DNA of 64,000 nucleotides, taken from positions 1 through 64,000 of the IMG/VR virus record IMGVR_UViG_3300036859_000580; one strand, written 5' to 3'. Of the stretch, positions 63,549 through 64,000 are shown piece after piece; the stretch's first letter is position 1; each line of letters opens with the position of its first letter. Source of the stretch: a virus. Position numbers and translations under genes: made by a program. The notes beneath the pieces were generated by a model. The model was given only the letters and a program-made list of their open reading frames with translations. It made no database searches and was not told where the DNA came from.

Positions 63549-64000
63549 TCATCGCCTCTCAACGGCGACGAACGCGTGAAGTTCAGAGCCTCCGCAGTCG
63601 CCTAGCGGCCCCTGCGTGGTTTGCTCGCCGATCGAGAAGTCAATGATGCTGTCGCCGTCCTTCAGGGCGCAGAGCACGCGTGCCGTCGTGTCCAGGGTGA
63701 CGAACGCGTCGGCCAGCATGATCTTAGCCGTCGCGTCGAGCTGCGCGCACTCGACGCTGATCGCGCGACCTACGGGCTGCGGCATGCATCGCATCACTTG
63801 GATCGTGACGTCGCCGACCAGCCACGCCAGGTCGCAGCCCGCGCCGACGCGCGTTCCCGAGCCCAGAGTGCCTGGGAACTCGTCGGAGAGGAACCAGTTG
63901 GTCGTGGAGACGTAGAGCGCGCCGCAGGTGCAGTCGTCCCACGCGATGGCGCCGGGCACGACGCAGCCGCTGGCCAGCGGGCCGCCGAGCGACTGCGTCG
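63549..64000 (-). CDS. Structural protein, partial (5' end outside window)
   Basis: The frame is open to the window edge. Visible part includes CVVPGAIAWDDCTCGALYV and GAGCDLAWLVGDVTIQVMRC, similar to head-tail connector or head-closure proteins next to gp10-type genes. C-terminus complete at 63549. Confidence 0.65.
   Translation of the reverse strand, partial: TQSLGGPLASGCVVPGAIAWDDCTCGALYVSTTNWFLSDEFPGTLGSGTRVGAGCDLAWLVGDVTIQVMRCMPQPVGRAISVECAQLDATAKIMLADAFVTLDTTARVLCALKDGDSIIDFSIGEQTTQGPLGDCGGSELHAFVAVERR

Noticed and set aside
1-64000. CRISPR arrays, insertion sequences, integrase or attachment site
   Set aside because: No regularly spaced repeats, transposase motifs or recombinase catalytic motifs were seen on either strand. 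The 13-16 bp inverted repeat at 3.7 kb is better explained as RNA structure.

Overview
The window is a high-GC (about 65% by eye) stretch of a tailed phage of an actinobacterial host. The evidence is a WhiB regulator, DUF2786, DUF6011, DUF6283 and DUF7873-type proteins, many GTG and TTG starts, and dense GTGA/ATGA stop-start overlaps. A tape-measure gene with a frameshifted tail-chaperone pair upstream points to a long non-contractile (siphovirus) tail. No integrase, repressor or CRISPR array was seen. The host genus cannot be fixed from sequence alone; Streptomyces or a relative is plausible.

Layout. (1) 1-3.4 kb, minus strand: a sugar-nucleotide dehydratase (partial), three GT-A glycosyltransferases and a holin-like protein. 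(2) 3.5-3.8 kb: tRNA-Gln, tRNA-Met and a cloverleaf-like structured RNA behind one promoter. (3) 3.8-25.8 kb, minus strand: about 65 small genes (tiny membrane proteins, lipoproteins, zinc-knuckle and helix-turn-helix proteins), RtcB RNA ligase, a methyltransferase and a terminase-small-subunit-like protein. They sit behind a recurring promoter type with an exact 17-nt spacer. (4) 25.83-26.18 kb: an AT-richer, repeat-rich non-coding block, the best origin candidate, next to a primase-helicase (26.2-28.5 kb). (5) 28.9-53.6 kb, plus strand: small unknown genes, an aberrant tRNA locus (31.56-32.03 kb), nucleotide metabolism (dNMP kinase, thymidylate-synthase homologue, dCMP deaminase, dUTPase), replication and recombination (DNA polymerase A, RuvC-like, SNF2 helicase, Cas4/RecB-type nuclease, Sak4-like ATPase, DUF669-like protein), a sugar-activation operon, an Acb2/Tad1-like sponge, a split C5-cytosine methyltransferase, DUF932 protein and WhiB. 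(6) 53.7-64 kb, minus strand: GT-B glycosyltransferase, amidase endolysin, minor tail proteins, tape measure, tail-assembly chaperones and head-tail connector proteins.

Most unusual observation. In the tRNA locus two tRNAs appear to be circularly permuted: the 3' half (anticodon 3' strand, variable loop, T arm, acceptor 3' strand) lies upstream of the 5' half (acceptor 5' strand, D arm, anticodon 5' strand). The separated acceptor and anticodon strands remain complementary. Such a transcript would need cleavage and end-joining, and the same phage encodes RtcB, the ligase that seals tRNA-splicing ends. Three further tRNA-like genes have intact acceptor and T arms but abnormal anticodon regions. 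I propose, as inference, a phage tRNA processing, repair or decoy system that depends on RtcB.

Other notable features are an in-frame amber codon inside a conserved membrane-protein gene, a thymidylate-synthase homologue carrying the Asp expected for dCMP specificity, two leaderless genes with duplicated promoters, and an iteron-like origin region.
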